DNA from: Planctomycetaceae bacterium
Lineage (GTDB): Bacteria > Planctomycetota > Planctomycetia > Pirellulales > Thermoguttaceae
NCBI GenBank assembly: GCA_031256755.1
Contig: JAIRPZ010000323.1
Location: 1 to 14,793 of the forward strand
Direction of reading: 5' to 3'
DNA length: 14,793 bases
A program made the position numbers and the translations under genes. The notes under the pieces are model-generated. The model had not been told where the DNA came from. It worked only from the letters and a program-made list of their open reading frames with translations, and ran no database searches. Position 1 is the first letter of the stretch. Each line of letters begins with the position of its first letter. Below, in pieces: positions 13,979 to 14,793 of the stretch.

Positions 13979-14024
13979 CGTTTATGATAAACGATTTGCG
14001 GAGAAAAAAGAAGCGGGGGGCATT
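13979..14024 (-). promoter_or_regulatory. Candidate acyl-CoA synthetase promoter with palindrome and C6 box
   Basis: TATCAT (minus 13989-13984, five of six -10 matches) lies inside the perfect odd palindrome CGTTTAT-G-ATAAACG (13979-13993), a plausible operator. The -35 position reads TTCTTT (weak, 17-base spacer). Its first TT belongs to AATGCCCCCCGCTT (14024-14011), the same 14-mer seen upstream of the diadenylate cyclase gene. The predicted leader is about 40 bases. Confidence 0.4.
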
Positions 14025-14115
14025 GCCGGACGGAAATAATAGAGTGGCGGTTCACGCAACATTCGCCTGCCGCTTCCTCGTGTGAAAAATCAGAAAGTAC
14101 GGCAACGTGCCTGAT

Positions 14116-14210
14116 AAAAATATCCTGTAAAAAATTCTTTCCTTTTGTTTTTAGACAGCATTGACAGGATTTTACAGGATATTTTTGTAATGAAAAATCG
14201 TTTTACAGGA
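14116..14210. repeat. Inverted and direct ACAGGAT repeats in an intergenic gap
   Basis: AAAAATATCCTGTAAAA (14116-14132) is the perfect reverse complement of TTTTACAGGATATTTTT (14170-14186), a 17-bp inverted repeat with a 37-base loop. ACAG-starting units repeat directly at 14155 (ACAGCAT), 14164 (ACAGGAT), 14174 (ACAGGAT) and 14204 (ACAGGAA), spaced 9, 10 and 30 bases, close to one helical turn or multiples. It lies between the GT-D gene and the acyl-CoA synthetase gene. It could be a terminator, a protein-binding array or a dispersed intergenic repeat. Confidence 0.65.
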
Positions 14211-14243
14211 ATGGTTAGAATGTGCGAATGGAAAATAGTGAGA

Positions 14244-14265
14244 GCGGCGGACATGAATCCGCCGC
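14244..14265 (-). terminator. Terminator hairpin after the GT-D glycosyltransferase gene
   Basis: GCGGCGG (14244-14250) and CCGCCGC (14259-14265) form a perfect 7-bp GC stem with an 8-base loop, 13 bases after the stop at 14279. On the gene's strand the following sequence (TCTCACTATTTT) is only moderately T-rich; on the plus strand CTTTT follows. Confidence 0.5.
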
Positions 14266-14278
14266 CTTTTCGCCGGTA

Positions 14279-14793
14279 TTACCGGTAATCCCTTTCTTGC
14301 AGAACGCCGTCGAGAAAAACACCGTTTTGCAAAACAGAAAACTTTTCCGGTGCCGGCGACTCGCCGAGATATTCCCGATAACAATTCGGCAAATGCCCGA
14401 TGTCCAACGCCTGATAACCCGACCGGTACAAATCATATGCCAAAACCGTTGCCGTCGGTCCCGCCGCTATCAAAAATAAACTCTCCTTCGGCTTCGTCAG
14501 CGATTCCGATAAAATAGAATCGTAAAAAGAAAACGCATCGAAAGCGTCAATAAAAATGCAGTCGGCGGATTTCACATTTCCGAAAAGCCGTTCCTCGTAA
14601 ACATAGCGTCCCCGTTTCGGAACAACAAACACAACGCGGCGGTTTTCCCAGATTTGTTTGATTTTGCCCAGCGGGACAGTTTGGAACAATTCAAGCCGGG
14701 AAACAAACGCATTGTCATACACCGGTTCCGGTAAGAGACGTTTAATAAACCGCCAGTGCCGAATCCAATACCATTCGTGAAAATTCCATCGAC
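14279..14793 (-). CDS. GT-D fold glycosyltransferase (DUF1792 family), C-terminal part
   Basis: The frame is open from the right window edge to TAA at 14279, giving 170 residues without a start. The first 23 (RWNFHEWYWIRHWRFIKRLL and onward) read straight into VYDNAFVSRLELF, so the GTG at 14722 is not the true start. The C-terminal core SLFLIAAGPTATVLAYDLYR followed by SGYQALDIGHL is the hallmark of the GT-D glycosyltransferase domain (formerly DUF1792). That family was first described in streptococcal adhesin glycosylation and is also found in capsule and other surface-glycan clusters. The N-terminal acidic metal/donor motif of the family would lie outside the window. With the MBOAT and GT-B genes it adds to a surface-glycan theme, though these are not in one operon. 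Confidence 0.85.
   Translation of the reverse strand, partial: RWNFHEWYWIRHWRFIKRLLPEPVYDNAFVSRLELFQTVPLGKIKQIWENRRVVFVVPKRGRYVYEERLFGNVKSADCIFIDAFDAFSFYDSILSESLTKPKESLFLIAAGPTATVLAYDLYRSGYQALDIGHLPNCYREYLGESPAPEKFSVLQNGVFLDGVLQERDYR

Noticed and set aside
1..14793. CRISPR arrays, insertion sequences, prophage, tRNA or rRNA genes
   Set aside because: No regularly spaced repeat-spacer units, transposase or integrase motifs, or structural RNA signatures were seen on either strand.

Overview
The window looks like a chromosomal segment of a planctomycete-type bacterium. The clues are a secreted protein made of two 3-keto-disaccharide hydrolase (DUF1080) domains, a diadenylate cyclase with a long unusual N-terminal region, GTG and TTG starts, and a loosely organised gene layout in which the usual nusA-infB-rbfA order is broken. 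The phylum call is inference from gene content; no rRNA or tRNA gene is present. A single-chain ADP-forming acyl-CoA synthetase would fit an acetate-producing anaerobe. Base composition is roughly balanced by eye.

Layout. 1-184 (-): N-terminus of an AlgI-like MBOAT O-acyltransferase running off the left edge. 288-689 (+): rbfA, probably leaderless. 721-3822 (-): infB with a TTG start, tail to tail with rbfA. 3989-4918 (-): diadenylate cyclase (c-di-AMP synthase). 5028-5714 (-): one-helix membrane protein of unknown function. 5715-6157 is a gene-poor gap holding a palindrome at a candidate promoter, a candidate small RNA, and two tandem intrinsic terminators on the + strand. 6158-6499 (+): small protein with a CxxC head and an extremely acidic, repeat-built tail. 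6582-7823 (+): secreted double DUF1080 protein, whose start codon lies in a 14-bp perfect inverted repeat. 7891-11366 (-): a translationally coupled pair, a SEL1-repeat protein followed by a GT-B glycosyltransferase. 11367-11782 holds a candidate promoter, a doubtful 86-codon ORF and a strong hairpin. 11783-13936 (-): ADP-forming acetate/acyl-CoA synthetase (GTG start). 13937-14278 holds that gene's candidate promoter with a 15-bp palindrome, a repeat-rich stretch built on ACAGGAT motifs, and a terminator hairpin. 14279-14793 (-): C-terminal part of a GT-D fold glycosyltransferase running off the right edge.

Functional reading. Translation (rbfA, infB) and c-di-AMP signalling sit beside surface-glycan and envelope functions (MBOAT, two glycosyltransferases, SEL1 scaffold) and carbon metabolism (DUF1080, acyl-CoA synthetase). 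Apart from the SEL1/glycosyltransferase pair, most genes appear to be separate transcription units with their own candidate promoters. I see no CRISPR array, transposase or other mobile element. The most unusual signals are regulatory: the start-codon inverted repeat at 6524-6586, a C6 box placed just upstream of the -35 position of three genes, the candidate small RNA ending near 6074, and the acidic tail built from in-frame DNA repeats. Promoters and hairpins were found by eye and are hypotheses.
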